Source of the DNA: Baffinella frigidus
Taxonomy: Eukaryota; Cryptophyceae; Cryptomonadales; Baffinellaceae
Assembly: GCA_026770585.1 (NCBI GenBank)
Contig: MU647645.1
Coordinates: 8,316 to 19,890 of the forward strand
Direction: 5' to 3'
DNA: 11,575 nt
Below, in pieces: positions 11,414 through 11,575 of the stretch. Each line of letters opens with the position of its first letter. Within the stretch, counting starts at the first letter, position 1. The notes beneath the pieces are model-generated. The model had not been told where the DNA came from and did no database searches. It saw nothing but the letters and a program-made list of their open reading frames with translations. Position numbers and translations under genes: made by a program.

Positions 11414-11575
11414 GATTCTCGAGAACCCCGAGGGGCCACGCCATGTTCTCCCCCAGTTCTCCCCCGGTTCGGGGGGAAAGCGAGGTTTAATAAATTGACA
11501 AACACGACCGCTGTACGCCAGTAGGAGAGATAGGCCGAGACGCAGGGCTCTAGCGCCCGGAACCACCCCGTAGGG
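11414..11575. other. Unassigned end of the window
   Basis: GTTCTCCCCC repeats twice (about 11442-11465). No gene, RNA or mobile-element end seen. Confidence 0.3.

Noticed and set aside
10890-11444. Minus-strand open frame of 184 codons
   Set aside because: It spans the 24-mer array, the 119-bp repeat and the SINE-like body, with no coding bias.

Overview
The window looks like nuclear DNA of a eukaryote, very rich in repeats and poor in genes. Four tracts of the seven-base telomere repeat TTTAGGG/CCCTAAA (plant, green-algal and some alveolate type) lie inside it, and nothing prokaryotic is visible: no operons, no dense ORFs, no Shine-Dalgarno-led genes. A unicellular alga or other protist with this telomere type (for example a chromerid) is only a guess. 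No rRNA, tRNA or CRISPR was recognised.

Two stretches look protein-coding, both on the minus strand: a 138-codon ORF at 1099-1515 and a 210-codon ORF at 5855-6487. Both use codons ending almost always in G or C, both have good start contexts, and both encode Ser/Thr-Pro-rich, basic, probably disordered proteins of unknown function. Neither matches a family I know. Either could be one exon of a larger gene. A third ORF (529-966, plus) has AT-rich codons and is doubtful.

Layout. 1-207 degenerate TTTAGGG tract; 396-502 small hAT-like MITE; 529-966 doubtful ORF; 1004-1110 palindromic MITE that supplies the stop codon of the first gene; 1099-1515 gene; 1814-2148 SINE-like repeat ending in six AAAGCACC units; 2210-2480 CATGA-rich satellite; 3006-3244 long inverted repeat; 3331-3789 cluster of hairpin MITEs; 3832-3939 CCCTAAA tract; 3987-4104 pogo-like MITE between 29-bp direct repeats; 4501-5061 SINE-like pieces; 5199-5672 second MITE cluster; 5697-5783 SINE tail; 5855-6487 gene; 6782-6832 hairpin; 7128-7593 inverted-repeat element with GGTATCCGAC repeats; 7878-8314 hAT-like MITE with a perfect 8-bp target duplication; 8336-8406 second SINE-like family; 8468-8923 head-to-head telomere tracts; 9091-9394 inverted repeats; 9772-9892 hairpin; 9947-10020 SINE tail; 10020-10341 duplicated 100-bp unit plus a pyrimidine microsatellite; 10528-10714 hairpin; 10879-11308 reverse SINE-like repeat and head; 11314-11413 tandem and inverted 24-mers.

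The dominant theme is several short non-autonomous transposon families, often nested or abutting, with no transposase or reverse transcriptase in the window. At least two SINE-like families share one 3' tail, (AAAGCACC)n, and MITE families with different ends share an internal core, CCTAGGACCCTAC(A/G)GTA. The two genes show no sign of working together.
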